64,000 bases of DNA from Mercurialis annua (Eukaryota > Streptophyta > Magnoliopsida > Malpighiales > Euphorbiaceae). Where the stretch lies: assembly GCF_937616625.2 (NCBI RefSeq), contig NC_065571.1, positions 932,501 to 996,500 of the forward strand, in the 5' to 3' direction. Each line of letters begins with the position of its first letter. Positions within the stretch are counted from its first letter, which is position 1. Positions 39,382 to 52,190 of the stretch are shown here, piece after piece. A model generated the notes under the pieces. It saw only the letters and a program-made list of their open reading frames with translations. It was not told the origin of the DNA and made no database searches. Both the position numbers and the translations under genes were made by a program.

Positions 39382-40212
39382 TTTAACATATGCATTTAAA
39401 TCCAAATACTACTTCTTTCACAATCTCCTTTCTTTTATCTTCATTTTTTATTTGTCATTTTAATTTAATTTATATCCCTGATAAATACCCTGAAAAGGAG
39501 TTGTACAAATTGAGTTGATAGTCTACCAAAAATATATTTATGGAAGATGTATGTCCAATGATAATAATTATGGTTGGATCGGTGTCTATGGAGGTGCCAT
39601 AAGTTGGTCACGATAATTAAATGAAGCTGGCCCTCTCTATTTTCCTTCTTTCTCTATATTCATATGGTATCGTCTCACTCCAAACTATTTAATCTGTCAT
39701 TCTCAACATTTAATTTTTACTTGTCTATCTAGTAAATAAGTAAATTGATCAAAATTCTAAAAAAAAAAAAAAGTAAATTGATCAAATTGCAGCTGTAATT
39801 GACATGGACAGTCACACAAGTAGCTAATACGACACCACTTTAATCTATCCAATTATAAACAAAAAAATCAGTATTTGTTTCCTTAAGAGGAATTTAAAAT
39901 CACATACTACTATGATTCCAAAAACACTTATGTTTAGATTTTTTAAATTTGCTGGTATTTTTATTACTCACTCCGTTCTAAAATGGAAGATTATTTGAAA
40001 AAACATATAAACTAAAATAAATATAATCAAATTTTCCAAAATTATTTTTTTTATCTATTTTTTATTTTTTAAATATATAAATAATATAGTAATATTTTTT
40101 ATTGGTGCATTTTGTATCAAATAAATTGAATAGTCTAATTGTTTTTACATTGGTATCAAAAATGATATTTATTTGATATGAAGTAATGATAATTCACTTG
40201 GAAATAACTATA

Positions 40213-40844
40213 TACAGTCGACCCTCTAATAGTTAATATTCTATCAATTAATAATTTTAATAATTAATAGAAAATTGAGAGAACCAACTCCGTTCCACGT
40301 CGGGTAATTAATAATTCTATTATTTAATAATTATTAAAATTTAAAATATATTCTACATGAATATTAATTATTAGAGAGATTTTTTAAAGAAATATATAAC
40401 AATTGATGATTTATTTGAGGCAATACTAACCTTAATTCATAAAATGGAAGTTAAAATACCATCAAATTATGACTTTCTTTTTCTTTTGAGAAATTTTAAA
40501 AAAAGTTATTAGATAAACAAATTAAAGTAAGTAAAGTATCTCTAGTATAAAAAATATTAAAAATTATTTTACTTATGAATATAACTTCTTAATAATTATT
40601 TTTTTAGTTTGATATCAATTGATATTTATTAAATTAAATATAAAATTATTTCTTTTAAATTGAGTGATTGTAAAGTGTATTTAGTTAGTTTTTTATAATA
40701 TAATATTAATATTAGGTCTATTAATGTAGATGCTTTAAAATATCTTTTATAATTTTTTTTATATAAATTCAATAAATTAATAATTCTAATAATTAATAAA
40801 TTTTTAATCCACCATGTGTATTAATTATCAGAGGGTCGACTGTA
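40213..40844. mobile_element. Emigrant/pogo-like element (TA target)
   Basis: The ends CAGTCGACCCTCTAATAGTT and ATTATCAGAGGGTCGACTG are inverted copies flanked by TA. A start of CAGT with CCTCTA resembles Emigrant/Lemi-type pogo elements. At 628 bp it has no transposase frame, so it is a non-autonomous copy. Confidence 0.75.
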
Positions 40845-43285
40845 TAGCTATTAGAGATGAATAAGATTTTTAATTTTTACACTATTTTACAAAAATAGAA
40901 GATGATTTACAATTTAGAACGCCAAAATAATAAAATAGCCTATCGATTGAAGGAAGAAATATCTTCAGAATCCAAATAATTAAAATTTAGAAATTAATGT
41001 AAAATTTAAGAATCCATTAATACTACTTGCAAGTAGTATAGTATTTAGGTGGATTTCCTTTCGTAGTTGGCGAATGATGATTAACAAAATTCCACTTATG
41101 AACTTTTGCTGGTGAGGCCAATATATGAATAGAACCACCAAAAAAGGAAAGAAATTGTTATGATTGCACATCCGAAAACAATCATATATTACAAAAAATA
41201 ATGCATATAAAAATATTCAGTCCAAGGAATCAAGGAATTTTAGAAGAAAGCATATTAAAAGATGATAAATAAATAAAGGAATAATTATATATAAAAAAAA
41301 TTATTTTTCACATTTGTAGTAATTTAAGCATGTATGGCGTATGTTAAAACGTAGCATAAAATGGCAATCTTTATTTTTTGATATTTTTGGACAAAAAATA
41401 ATTTCTTCTTTACTAAACGATGTCATTTTTAACGATTTTAGCGGCTGAAACTAAACTCGATAATACTTCAAGAAATGAAATGTTGATTTTTCTTGTGCAC
41501 ATTTATTGAAATGTGTTTAAATTGTTACAAAGGTGAAAAGATTTTTTTTTTTAACAGATGACTCATAAATAAATGATAGTTAGGAGGACGACCGCCACCT
41601 TATTCTAGTTCCGACCCGAGGCCAATTGTTCTATTACATCTCAACACCTAGCAATAAAATGAAATTGTCATATATTTATAAAGAAAGTGATTGTTCAATT
41701 CTTTCTTATCTTCTTTGAAATCCAATATAATTGATTGACCCAAACGAAACATGATAGGATTTATGATTGGGAGCCACTTTGATTCATTAGAAATTTAGAC
41801 ATTGAAAAATCTTCAACTATAGCAATAACTTTTTAATTCATTTAATATCAGGAGACACTAACACTAGCTAGGGTTCAAGAATTATGAAAAGGAAATGGAT
41901 TTAAAGATATTGGTTAGGAGAGTTGTATATCTCTTTATCGCCATTAAACTTAGATACAACACCCCCCTTTGGCATCCTCTAAAGGGCGTTTCGTATTACA
42001 CGAGATAAATGGAGTCATAAAAGTTTTCGTTTGATGAATTATAGGTTTTTTATAAAATAATTATCATCGCTTCATTGTATTTTGACAATTGAATTTTTAT
42101 TTTTACATCAATAAAAGAATGCTCTAATAATTCAGATTCGGAATTACTTACGTGATAATAATTCAAATTACATTAGTGATTCTTTTATCTTAATTGTTAT
42201 AGTAATTTTTCATTGATATAAGAATAAAAGTTGGGTTATGAAAATATAACAAATAAAATAAGGGTAACAATTTTTTAAATACCTACAACCTAGGTTAATG
42301 ATACGTTTGTATAAATCTTTTCAGTAATATTGTCTAAACATATACATAGAAATTATTAAAATAATAGTAATATAAGAAATGCATTGTATAATTGTGCTGG
42401 TAGCTCATCAGATTAACTGTGGATTTAATTAAAATAGAGATGAAAATTAATTTGGTGTAGTAGCAAGTGGAGGAGGGGTCAAGGGAAATGTTACGAGCCA
42501 CTGAATTTGCCAAGGAGAAACACTATTTTTGTGGGAAACTTCCATTTTGTGTGGCTGACAGGAAGTTCCTACAAAATTCCAAAGTGATCCGGTGAAGAAA
42601 CTGTTGGAGATGTGAATGAATCCCATATCTAATTGATCTTGTGCTGAAACAGATTACAAAATAACGAATTTATTCAAAAATGTTATTGGCTGAATTGCGG
42701 ATCTTGTCGCTTTTTTTAAAACGCTTTGCGATTCTGTCTTTATATTGCAAGCAATCGTGTCACCATGTTGTTTTTAAAGTAAAACAACCACTCTCTCCGA
42801 CAGACACGATATTGTGCTAATCGATCTATCACACTTCTTTAGGGATTGGAAATATAATAAGTGCCATTTAACCGACTAGACCAGCCAGCTGAATAATTAA
42901 ATTGAACTGATAAATTCAATTCAAGTTAAATTTTAGTCTAGTTATATTCGATTTTTGACATATAAATTTTAGTTAAACTTTATTACAAACATAGGTGCAA
43001 TAACCAAAATAAATAAAAAAGTAAACCGAATAGATTAAGTCACTTAAATTTATAAGAATTTCAGCTCAATTTTTTTGCTCGGTTTGAATTGAATGATCAC
43101 CCTAAGTTGTACTAATAAAAGAGATTTGGTCCGTTAACAATTTTAGACTTCAAAGATATACAATTAGTAAATATTATATATTAAAATACTATTCATTTAT
43201 ATTAAGCAAGTGACAATTAATCTAAAAAAATATTAGGAATATGAATAGAAAAATTCAAATGACATAATAAAAGTTATAAAAATTA

Positions 43286-43603
43286 GGTTTAGTAGCATAA
43301 AAAAATCACGAATTTTAGCGAGTTCTGCAAATTTAACATGATGACGAAACTTTAATTTCGGCAAATTAATACATGAATTATCAGTTTTTTACAATTCTAA
43401 ACACCGGGCAATTTTTCGTCAGAAAAATGCTAACCGGACAACAGAGTAACCACTGTTTCGTCGTCCACATCAGCATATTTCTTACGAAAAATTGTTCAGT
43501 GTTAAAATTTTAAAATTCTAAAGTTCCAAATCTGACAAAATTAAAAATTCGTGTCAAATTTATAAAAAATGCTAAAATTTATGATTTTTTACGCTAATGA
43601 GCT
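43286..43603. mobile_element. Mutator-like MITE
   Basis: A 318 bp element with inverted regions (AGTAGCATAAAAAAATCACG and ATGATTTTTTACGCTAATG). It is flanked by a perfect 9 bp repeat TAAAAATTA at 43277-43285 and 43604-43612. The exact outer bases match less well than the inner arms. Confidence 0.7.
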
Positions 43604-44069
43604 TAAAAATTATGCAAGATGACACTCTCTCATTTCCATGGAGTTTCCCACACACAAATGAGCAAGAGATGTTCAATATATCTTTTATTTTCTAAAAATT
43701 TCAACGTTGAACATAAGTGGAATCTTTGATTATCATCACCACCTATCTTGTTCATCAACCAATTTTTAATGTTTTCATTATGGAATAGGTTTAAAATGAC
43801 TTTGAGTTGACAATTCATGTCTAACCCACTCAGTTTATTTCACCGATCTAATAACTAGCTAGCTAGCTCATCAATGAGATATTTTAATTATCCTATAAAA
43901 TCTTTATCTTCGGAAAACAAAATCTCATGCCTCACTTCAGCAGTAACTAATCTATTTAAGTTTGGAAAATTGAAGAAACAAAAAATATTAAACGTGCATA
44001 TATTCCTTGGCAATCAGATACCATTTCCTCTCTCTCATTTTTTCTCTTTGTATAACTTTCAACAAACCT

Positions 44070-44850
44070 AGTTGCATTTAAACGTGTAAATGAACCGAGT
44101 CGAACCGAATTTTAAAGTGTTTATGTTCGGCTTGTTTGGCGAATAAGGTGTTTATATTCAGTTTATGTTCGACTCATTTAAAAATTATTTATTAATTTAG
44201 AATTTTTAATTATGCTGCACATTTATGATAAGCCATGCTTTATTTATAGTAATTTTTTTAAATTTAAAAAGTTGTTTACTCATTTAACTAGATTCGTATA
44301 TGCATCTAATATTTTTTTTTGATTGATGCATGTCGTTTTTTGATGGAATATTAGATAGCCGAAATGTTCGTTTTGATAATTTATTTTTATGTTTATTTAT
44401 TTAAACAAACTGTACATGAACATAGTGTTGCTCAACTCGTTTATGTTCACACAAACTACTTATATATGAGCCCGCAATTGTTCGCGACCCACATCGTGTA
44501 TAAGATGGATCAATTACAAGTTTGTGTCCTCGGCTCGTATACGAGATCGATAAAGAGTTCGCGAACCGGCTTGTATTGAAAATCGATTAAGAGTTCGCGA
44601 ACTATCTTGGAGTTAAATTGAATTTTTTTTAATTTATTAAACTACATAGTTGTAGATCGTGTCTCTTTGTTTTGCGGTTCGTGTTTGTTTGTTGTTAAAT
44701 GAGTCGAGTTAGTGTTCATTTATTTCGCTGTTAAAAAAACGAGTTCGCAAACGAGTTCGTTGGTATTTCCATGAACACATTATTCATATAATAAACCAAA
44801 CATGACCATCTCAAAGTTTGGTTCGGCTCGATTCAATTACAGTCCTAATC
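44070..44850. mobile_element. Probable decayed hAT element
   Basis: AAATGAACCGAGTCGAACCG on the left and TTCGGCTCGATTCAATTAC on the right are inverted copies. Between them GAGTTCGCGAAC-type words occur repeatedly in both orientations. Ends and target duplication could not be fixed. Confidence 0.45.
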
Positions 44851-46150
44851 TATAATACAGCAAATAATTTGTCTGAGCTTCATGAATCACAGTTTTATCT
44901 ACTACCAACAGGGCCACCATTACTTGTGTATAGCTTGATCATCTAAACTAAAAAAAAGTGCGACTTATCTCGCAGTCACATAAATGAGCTAAAAGACATG
45001 GACATGTATAGATATTATGGTAGCTCCAATTTCCAATGATATCATCACTCGAGGGCAATTATGGTAACAAAATCAATTTTATGTAAATTACGAAATTACC
45101 CCATTGGTTAGAAGTTTGAACAAGAAGGGAAGCTTTATGCAAGAAACGAAAATCGATAAATGAAAAAGTGCAACTAAAAAAAGCAACACAACAAAGGGCA
45201 AAAGCAGCAATAATTCACAGCACATAACCCCAAAATTACAAAAGAAACACAGTACACACTAATTGCATACTCATTTTTTTTAAATTAAATAAATTATTTT
45301 TAATTTTTTTAATCAATTAAATCTTCAAACCGTCTTAATTTAGATCAATTAATTTTTAATATATCTATATCTCAAATGTGAAGTTATTTGACCTCCAAAA
45401 AAACAAATTAGAAAATCTAATTGATTAAAGTAATGTATTTGATTTCGAAACACATGTTTGAAGATTTGATTAAATAAAAAAATTAAAAATGATTTATTTG
45501 ATTTGAGATACAAATTCGAGAATTTAATTGATCTTTATTTATTTTCATTTTATTAAAATAATCCATCAAATGTCAATTAACTATTTGAAAAAACTATTTA
45601 AATGTAAAAGAAAAAGATTAATAGAATAAACAAAAAGAGTTTTAGAACAGCCAAAAAGAGTCCAATCCATTAAAATGGTGGGCCGTACGCCGCCGGTGGA
45701 GGAGAGAGCGCCGTACGAAAATGGAGTAATTATGTAGTGAAAGGGGTCTATTGGTAGATAAAATATTTAGGATTGGACATTTTAGATTATCTTTTTCTTT
45801 AGGGCATTTTTATAATTAAATTTTAGGGAGAAGAGAAGCTTTATATTTGATTGGTTGCAGAGAGCTGAGGACAGATTGTGAGCAGCAATTAGGTGGGTTT
45901 ATTTTTATTGTCAGGCTGTATCCATTTATTTTCAATCAAATCAAATATTAATTGCAGTGTAAAGTTTCAATTTCTGCCATAAAATACATAGAAAATTCTG
46001 AAAAGTTGTACTTAAATGAAAACATACTCTTTGGGCTCGGCAGTGAAATCTTCGGTTACAAATATTTGGGCTCATACTGGGCTTAAAAGTCCGGCTAGGC
46101 TTTTCGATGTTGTTTGCATGGAGTAAGGGAAAGTTTACGAAGATAACTTA

Positions 46151-46797
46151 GGCCCCATTTGGTTGGTTTAATAGTAATTTCCGAAAATATAATTTCTAAA
46201 AAGTTAATTTCACAAAAAGTTTGATAAAATTGTTTGTTTTAATTTTTACTTCACAGAAAGTACGAAACTGATTTTAATTAATATATTATTATTTTAATTG
46301 AAAGACAAAAATATCCTTTGATAATTTTTAAATTGTTAAATAAACAAGTGTTGTCTTTTTTTTTTTTAAATTGAGCAATAAATATTTTAATTATCACTTA
46401 TTAACTTGTATCTTACGATTCAAGTGCTATTGAAGAGAGTTTTTAATTATCGCTTATTAACATATTTATTTTTTTTATAAATAAGATTTAGAAAATAAAA
46501 CAGGTATATTTTTTGAAATAAACAAAAAAAATTTTATATGAGTTTTAGAAAAATATAAAAAAATAGTTAAGAATAAATTAAAAAAATACCATAAAAGTGC
46601 TAGGAAAGTTTTATTTATCTAGGTTTTACTAGGGAAGTTGCTTGCCTAAATACAAGGAAATTACTTGCCTAGTTAAAGGGAAGTTAAATATCGAACTTTC
46701 CGGGAACTAAAGTGCATAAATTGAAATAATTAAAAAATATTTGCTACTTTTCGATAAGTATAATTTTCCTAGCCTATTTACCACGACCAAACGAGGC
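46151..46797. mobile_element. Harbinger-like MITE (TTA target)
   Basis: The ends GGCCCCATTTGGTTGG and CCACGACCAAACGAGGC are inverted, and TTA lies on both sides (46148-46150 and 46798-46800). Termini of the GGCC..TTTGGTT type with a 3 bp TWA duplication fit PIF/Harbinger, although a hAT origin is not excluded. Confidence 0.65.
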
Positions 46798-47339
46798 TTA
46801 ATCTTTTTAAAAAAGATTATTCAAAATTATTTTTGTTTTTGTAGACTATAATTTCAATTTGTAACTAATTTTTTTTCACTTTAGGCAATTTGTATTAGAG
46901 ATGTACAATATGCATCATATGTATACTTATAATGTAAGAAACAATATTTCTCTGATGTATCTAATATGTATCACGATGTATTTTTTATAGGCAAAAATAA
47001 AGCATAAAAAATTGAGGATTTTATTTTAAATAAAGTTGAATTTTCAAATTTAAAATTTATTTCTATAAAAGAGTTATTTTTTTGAATGGGTGTGTGGTTT
47101 TCTCTAAGGTAAGGATGTGCATTTGGAATGTTGATTTGGTACTAGGTAGCCAATGGAAGGGATCTTCTAATCAATTCAAAGACAAAAATATTAAAATATG
47201 TGCAAAAAACATTATTAGTTAAATAAATAATAATTAAAATATGTATAAATTATTGAATGAATTGTGATACATCCATTAAATGTTTTTAATTATTTGTAAA
47301 TGAAATCTATATTAATTTATCTAATTAATATAGTAAGTC

Positions 47340-47621
47340 TACTGTTCTCTCCGGCCCATAATATTTATCGCATTTAAAATTCTTTTTTATCCATAATATT
47401 TGTGGCTTTAGAGTTTCAAGAAAATATTTATTACTATTTTTTTCAAATATAACCTTAACAATAAATAACTTAATAAGACTAAAAGAACTAGTCAAACATA
47501 AAAAAATAGTAATTAGTATGAACAATTTAATAAAAATATTTATAAATCAAGATATATTTATCATTTTCTTAATCTATAGGAAATGGCCACATGCAACAAA
47601 TATTATAGACCGGAGAAAGTA
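47340..47621. mobile_element. Stowaway-like MITE
   Basis: It begins TACTGTTCTCTCCGGCCCAT and ends TATAGACCGGAGAAAGTA, with TA at each end. Internal text (AACAATAAATAACTTA, AGACATATTTAT-like) is shared with 6960-7236. Confidence 0.75.
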
Positions 47622-47944
47622 CAAATTACTCTACCAATTTATTCGTTTGCAAACAAAACAGCAGCACTTCCACACAAATATAAAACCAATGTAAGGTATT
47701 AGTTATATGAAGACTAAGCTTGCATACTACATAGTGCATACACATACATCTAGGTAACAAAATAATATACAAAACGCTCCCTAACAATATAGCTGAATGA
47801 TGAAATCGAACCACCTACTAGTTTTAAGTAAAAAAAACATACAAATATGTGGCACACTCCCCATAATTCAAATCCCTAATCGAAAACCAAAAGTGCATTT
47901 GCTAGCTCTAACTAAGAGTCTCAATTCTATATCCCCTGAATGAA

Positions 47945-49773
47945 TCATTTCAACAAAATCACAACCAAAAATAAGATGAAAATCGTCCAAGAGTAGAAAT
48001 TCACTTGTACGCATGAATTACCTGCAAAAGAAAGACAGCAATATAAGAATGTTAGGAACGGGAAGCTATCATTCGATGGAAGATTTTGTTCGTGATCATT
48101 AGGATGATGGCGCGATCAACAAAAACATACTCTTAACTAAAAAGAAGAAGTACGAACGATTGCTCGAACTAAAAGCCTTACCTTGACTACTACTCTCGGT
48201 CAGCACAGGTGGTGAAGAACCTGATCCATTCGACAATGAAATCCCAAGATTTGCACAGTCCATTCCGATTGAACCTTTTGAACCAATGTCATCGATCAAA
48301 CATATGAATTTTGCATCAGCAAACATGGTTTCGTATCTAGGCATATTGATTGAAATATAAACGAGCTAGTTCGTAAATCACAAGCATGTCTTACATTCTT
48401 TGAAGCATGGAAATGCAGAGACATTGAGAAGGTTATTGTATCCGACTGCACATTCGCAAGCGTAAGTGAATGGGGATGTCTTGTTGCAAGAACCGCCTCC
48501 ACAGTCTGTCCAAAAGCAGGCTGCAACAAACAACAAACAGAAAGATCGGTTATTTATAACGATTGCTATAAAATCGACGGCATGAAATCGCAGTAGCAAC
48601 AATGCTTACGGTCAAAAACTGATCCATTAGATTTGCTTGATTTATCTTGAACCGGTGAAGGTGCTGCCGAGCACGAGAAATCCATCGTACCTGTCTCAAT
48701 TCGTAATCAATCATGACAAATGTTAACAAACAATTTTTGACAGAAACATAACTCCATCAATTTTCAAAGTTTAATATTTGTTAAAGATACCCACAACCTA
48801 ATCTTTGACTTAATAAAGGTAAAATATCACAATCAAACCTTGACAAATGCTAATTTAATCTCTTAAGTAAATCCTAACACGACAAGAATCTTAATCTTTG
48901 GACATATACCCTTTATTTCCATTCTGATTCCATATTTAGATAATACGTTTATAGCTTCTTAAATAAATTCTTTATCAATTTTTTCTGGAAGAATATTTCA
49001 TAGTTCCTTTTCAACACAAGATCCAATATAATTTTGACTTTAATGGATACCTAATTTAGCATTCTGCAGGTATAATTTAAACTACTCCTCTAATAAACTT
49101 CTACAAATCAATACATAATTTAAAGTCCTAGGTAGCACGGACGCATACACAGGAAAACAGGGCACTTGGACATGGCGAAACTGTGTTATTTTAAGGTTTT
49201 CTAAGTAAAGAAAATAGAGTTTTGTATTTGAAACATCAAGTGTCCGACACGTTTTTGAAACCGGACAAGTTGATTGAAATTTTGAATGAAGCGTCCGTGC
49301 TATTGTAAAGTAACAGAAAAACAGAATCTCAATTACAATACACATAATTTTTGACTAATTGATTATGATTTTAAACAGTTAAAGGGAACTTACAGTTAGG
49401 TATTATGCAAGGAAGAAATTTGAGAGCATCATCATGATCAGACCGAGTCTGCTTCCAACCAGAATCACATTCACATTCATAAAAGAAACTAACATTTTGA
49501 GATGCCTTACATGTTCCTCTTCCACACTCCACTTTTTTGCATACATCATCTGTCATTTTTACACAACAAAATTAAAAAATAAATACAATTTCATAATCTA
49601 AAAACAAAATCTAATTTTAGCACCAAAACCAATCATATAAGATTAAAAAAAAAATGGAACAAACCAAAGAGAGGGGACAAAAGTGGAGCTAAAAAGTCAG
49701 ATGTTGCAGTCATAGGTTGAAGAAGAAGAACTGTTGCTATAAAACATGACATGTAACTGATCATATAAGCCAT
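47945..49773 (-). CDS. Secreted EGF-like repeat protein, probably GPI-anchored
   Basis: A 213 aa protein of a small plant family usually annotated 'neurogenic locus notch-like'; its function is unknown. Exons: 49773-49665, 49549-49394, 48690-48610, 48520-48395, 48274-48182 and 48021-47945; every junction is phase 1. Residues 1-24 form a signal peptide. The first EGF-like module (40-84) has CKKVECGRGTCKAS and ECECDSGWKQTR. The second (117-154) has CFWTDCGGGSCNKT and ACECAVGYNNLL. A short Cys pair segment (CTMDFSC, 89-95) lies between them. After a Ser-rich stretch (SNGSGSSPPVLTESSSQGNS) comes a hydrophobic tail, FYSWTIFILFLVVILLK, to the stop. This layout suggests a GPI signal, but a transmembrane anchor is possible. 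Exon-by-module structure with uniform phase fits exon shuffling. Intron 2 carries a hAT-like MITE. Confidence 0.9.
49128..49305. mobile_element. hAT-like MITE in intron 2 of the EGF-like gene
   Basis: The left end CTAGGTAGCACGGACGC and right end GCGTCCGTGCTATTG are inverted, the right one slightly eroded. TAAAGT occurs at both flanks, one base out of register. It is the same family as 6062-6163 and 51523-51990. Confidence 0.7.
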
Positions 49774-50079
49774 CTTTTTATCTATTAAAACAAAAAATTG
49801 CTTAACTGAGCTGCTGAGTATTAAGTGGTTGCTTTGAAACGAATTTGTGGATTGAATTTTAAAAAGGAAAATTTTCAAATTTAATGGTGTTTAATGAAAA
49901 AGAGGTTAACGTGGCTGACTTAAAAAACGACACATTTTTAGGCAGGGTTGGTGGTAGTTGGTTTTTAAATCCTTAAAACCTCTGAACCCTCCTTTTGCAT
50001 GAGCACGCAGGTGCTGGATTTTATGTTCTTATTAGATTATTAAAATATGTGTGAAATTGTGTACTTCAAAACTAATTAA

Positions 50080-50343
50080 TACTCCCTCCGTCCCGTTTAA
50101 GAAGTCCCAGATTCTATTTTTGGATGTCTCATTTAAAAAGTCCCATTACTATTTTTAAAATATTTTTCTATTAAATACCCCATTTCACCCCTTATTTTAG
50201 TTATCTTAAAAGAGTCCTATGGAAAATTCCACTATCATTAATAGGGGCAAACATGAAAAAACATAAAAAGACAAGAATAATTAATGTTTTCTTAATCTGT
50301 GTGTAAAGTCAAATGAGACTTCTAAAATGGGACGGAGGGAGTA
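50080..50343. mobile_element. Stowaway MITE
   Basis: It runs from TACTCCCTCCGTCCCGTTTA to AAAATGGGACGGAGGGAGTA, with TA duplications (50080-50081 and 50342-50343). These are textbook Stowaway termini. The copy is well preserved, so the insertion is probably recent compared with others here. Confidence 0.93.
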
Positions 50344-51131
50344 AAAATTAATGCAATTGTTTAGAGGAGTGTTTATAATTAATTATACCATGTATTATTG
50401 TGCCATGATATATTTATAACAAGTCAATGAATAATTAAAAAATTAATTATTATTTTTGTTATTAACACACTATTATTTTATTGCATAAATAATATGACGC
50501 AATAATTATATAGAATAATTTTTTTATTTAGATTTGGTTACGAGATATCGTCTAAAAGAAATTGTTTAAAAACAATAACGAAAATTATGTGTCATGATTT
50601 TTTTCAAATTTTCTACGCTAGTGTTAAAACTTTTAATTTTTTAACACTAATAGTTTAATTTTACAAAATGATTAATAAATGGCTTTGACTGTTTCAAAAC
50701 TAATGGCATGCTAAAAAATAGAAATAACTCATTTTTATGTAAATTTATAAGGCATAATAAAACAAAATTATGACTATATGCAATTATAGACTTATATAAA
50801 ATTAAAATATCAAACCATGTCAATAAATTTAAAAATTATTTTCAGTCTTATTAATCATCTGATGGTTAGAAAGAAAACCATAATACTCATTTGATAACAT
50901 TAAAATTTAAAATAAATTTAAAAGAAATAAATTTACATACTAAAACATATTTTAAAAAAAAAAGTTGAGAACTGTTAGTGAAATTAATCCAAACGAATAA
51001 GAAATGAGCAAACTTTTGAATTAACCGGTTTTCAAATATTTTAATTTAATTAAAGCTTATTTAAGTCTATAGTTACATTTCAAGAAAAAAGTATGTAGCT
51101 ATGATTTAGAGTTCGGGAAGTATCAATAAAT

Positions 51132-51461
51132 TACACCCTCCATTTTTTTTAGTTGTCATTTTAAACTAATATATTTATCTATTAATAGTTGTCATTTTAA
51201 AAAAATTTATGTGATTTTTACGATAATCTTTCAACTTTAATTTTTTTATTAAATCACTTCATTAAATGTTAATTCAATTTTCAAAGTTAAATTATTCAAT
51301 AGTATCATTAAAAATTTTATTTTTAAAATTAATTTTTTAATAGTGAAATTTATAAATAGAATTAAATAATTTTTATGCCTGTAATTTATAATAAGAGGAT
51401 TATATTTTTTAATTCTAACAATTTTTTTAAAAGTGACAATTAAAAAATGGAAGGATTAGTA
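51132..51461. mobile_element. Diverged Stowaway-like MITE
   Basis: TACACCCTCCATTTTTTTTA on the left pairs with AAAAAATGGAAGGATTAGTA on the right, and TTGTCATTTT with AAAAGTGACAA. TA lies at both ends. Confidence 0.65.
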
Positions 51462-51522
51462 AATTAGGTCACGCGCTTCATGGCCTAAACTTCTGAATTT
51501 TTGCGAGACCTTTAATTAATGG

Positions 51523-51990
51523 CTAAGAAGCACGGAAACTTCGACAAAGTTGCGTTTCCCGTTTCAGAAACGTTTCGGAAACCGGAAACTCTTGGACACC
51601 CGTACGAAACGTTTCGGGCCGTTTCTGTAAATAATAAAAATTAAAATTTGTAAAAAAAATTAAAATTATTAGCCACAAATAAAAAAATCTAACTAGTTAT
51701 CCATAAATTTTACATTCGCATTGCACACAATACATCAAATATACTTATTTGTGTTGAATTATATTATATTTTTTATATATTTATAAAATTTTAAATATTT
51801 AGTGTATTAAAATGAATTATTTTATTAATTATCATAAATATTTAAATAATATTTTTATAAATATATCCCTATATTTTTATTATTTACACGTTTCCCCCAC
51901 GTTTCGTGTCCTTCATTTTGAAAAACTTTCGTTTTCCCGTGTCCGTTTCGTATCGTTTCCGTTTCCCGTTTCCGTTTCCGTGCTACTTAG
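51523..51990. mobile_element. hAT-like MITE, longest copy of the CTAGGTAGCACGG family
   Basis: A 468 bp element with ends CTAAGAAGCACGGAAAC and GTTTCCGTGCTACTTAG, flanked by a perfect 8 bp duplication ATTAATGG (51515-51522 and 51991-51998). Subterminal GTTTCGG/CCGAAAC words are repeated. Confidence 0.9.
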
Positions 51991-52190
51991 ATTAATGGCT
52001 ATGGTATGGTTGACAAATGTGTTCCCATTCTACACAAAGTTAGAGAATTTGTAAACGTAAGTGGATGGATTTCAATAAATGAAACTCATTGACTATTTTT
52101 GCATTCTCTTTTTCATATGGATGGACCAAATTTAACAGCAAACTCATACTAACAGTTACTTGCGTTTCAAATGCACTACACAGTTTCTAG

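Larger units (their letters stand above)
31560..47940. other. 16 kb gene desert
   Basis: No protein-coding gene was recognised between the FORKED-like and EGF-like genes. Contents listed separately are a minisatellite (31800-32530), a TA microsatellite (33131-33199) and transposons at 39101-39381, 40215-40842, 43286-43603, ~44070-44850, 46151-46797 and 47340-47621. Three GC-richer islands (about 33960-34255, 42470-42640 and 45660-45760) have no recognisable product. An inverted-repeat pair near 36046 and 36342 (CCCCTTCAATTTGG) may be another decayed MITE. Confidence 0.6.

Noticed and set aside
49774..49878. Upstream in-frame ATG for the EGF-like gene
   Set aside because: It would place a hydrophilic tail before the signal peptide and remove the secretory layout.
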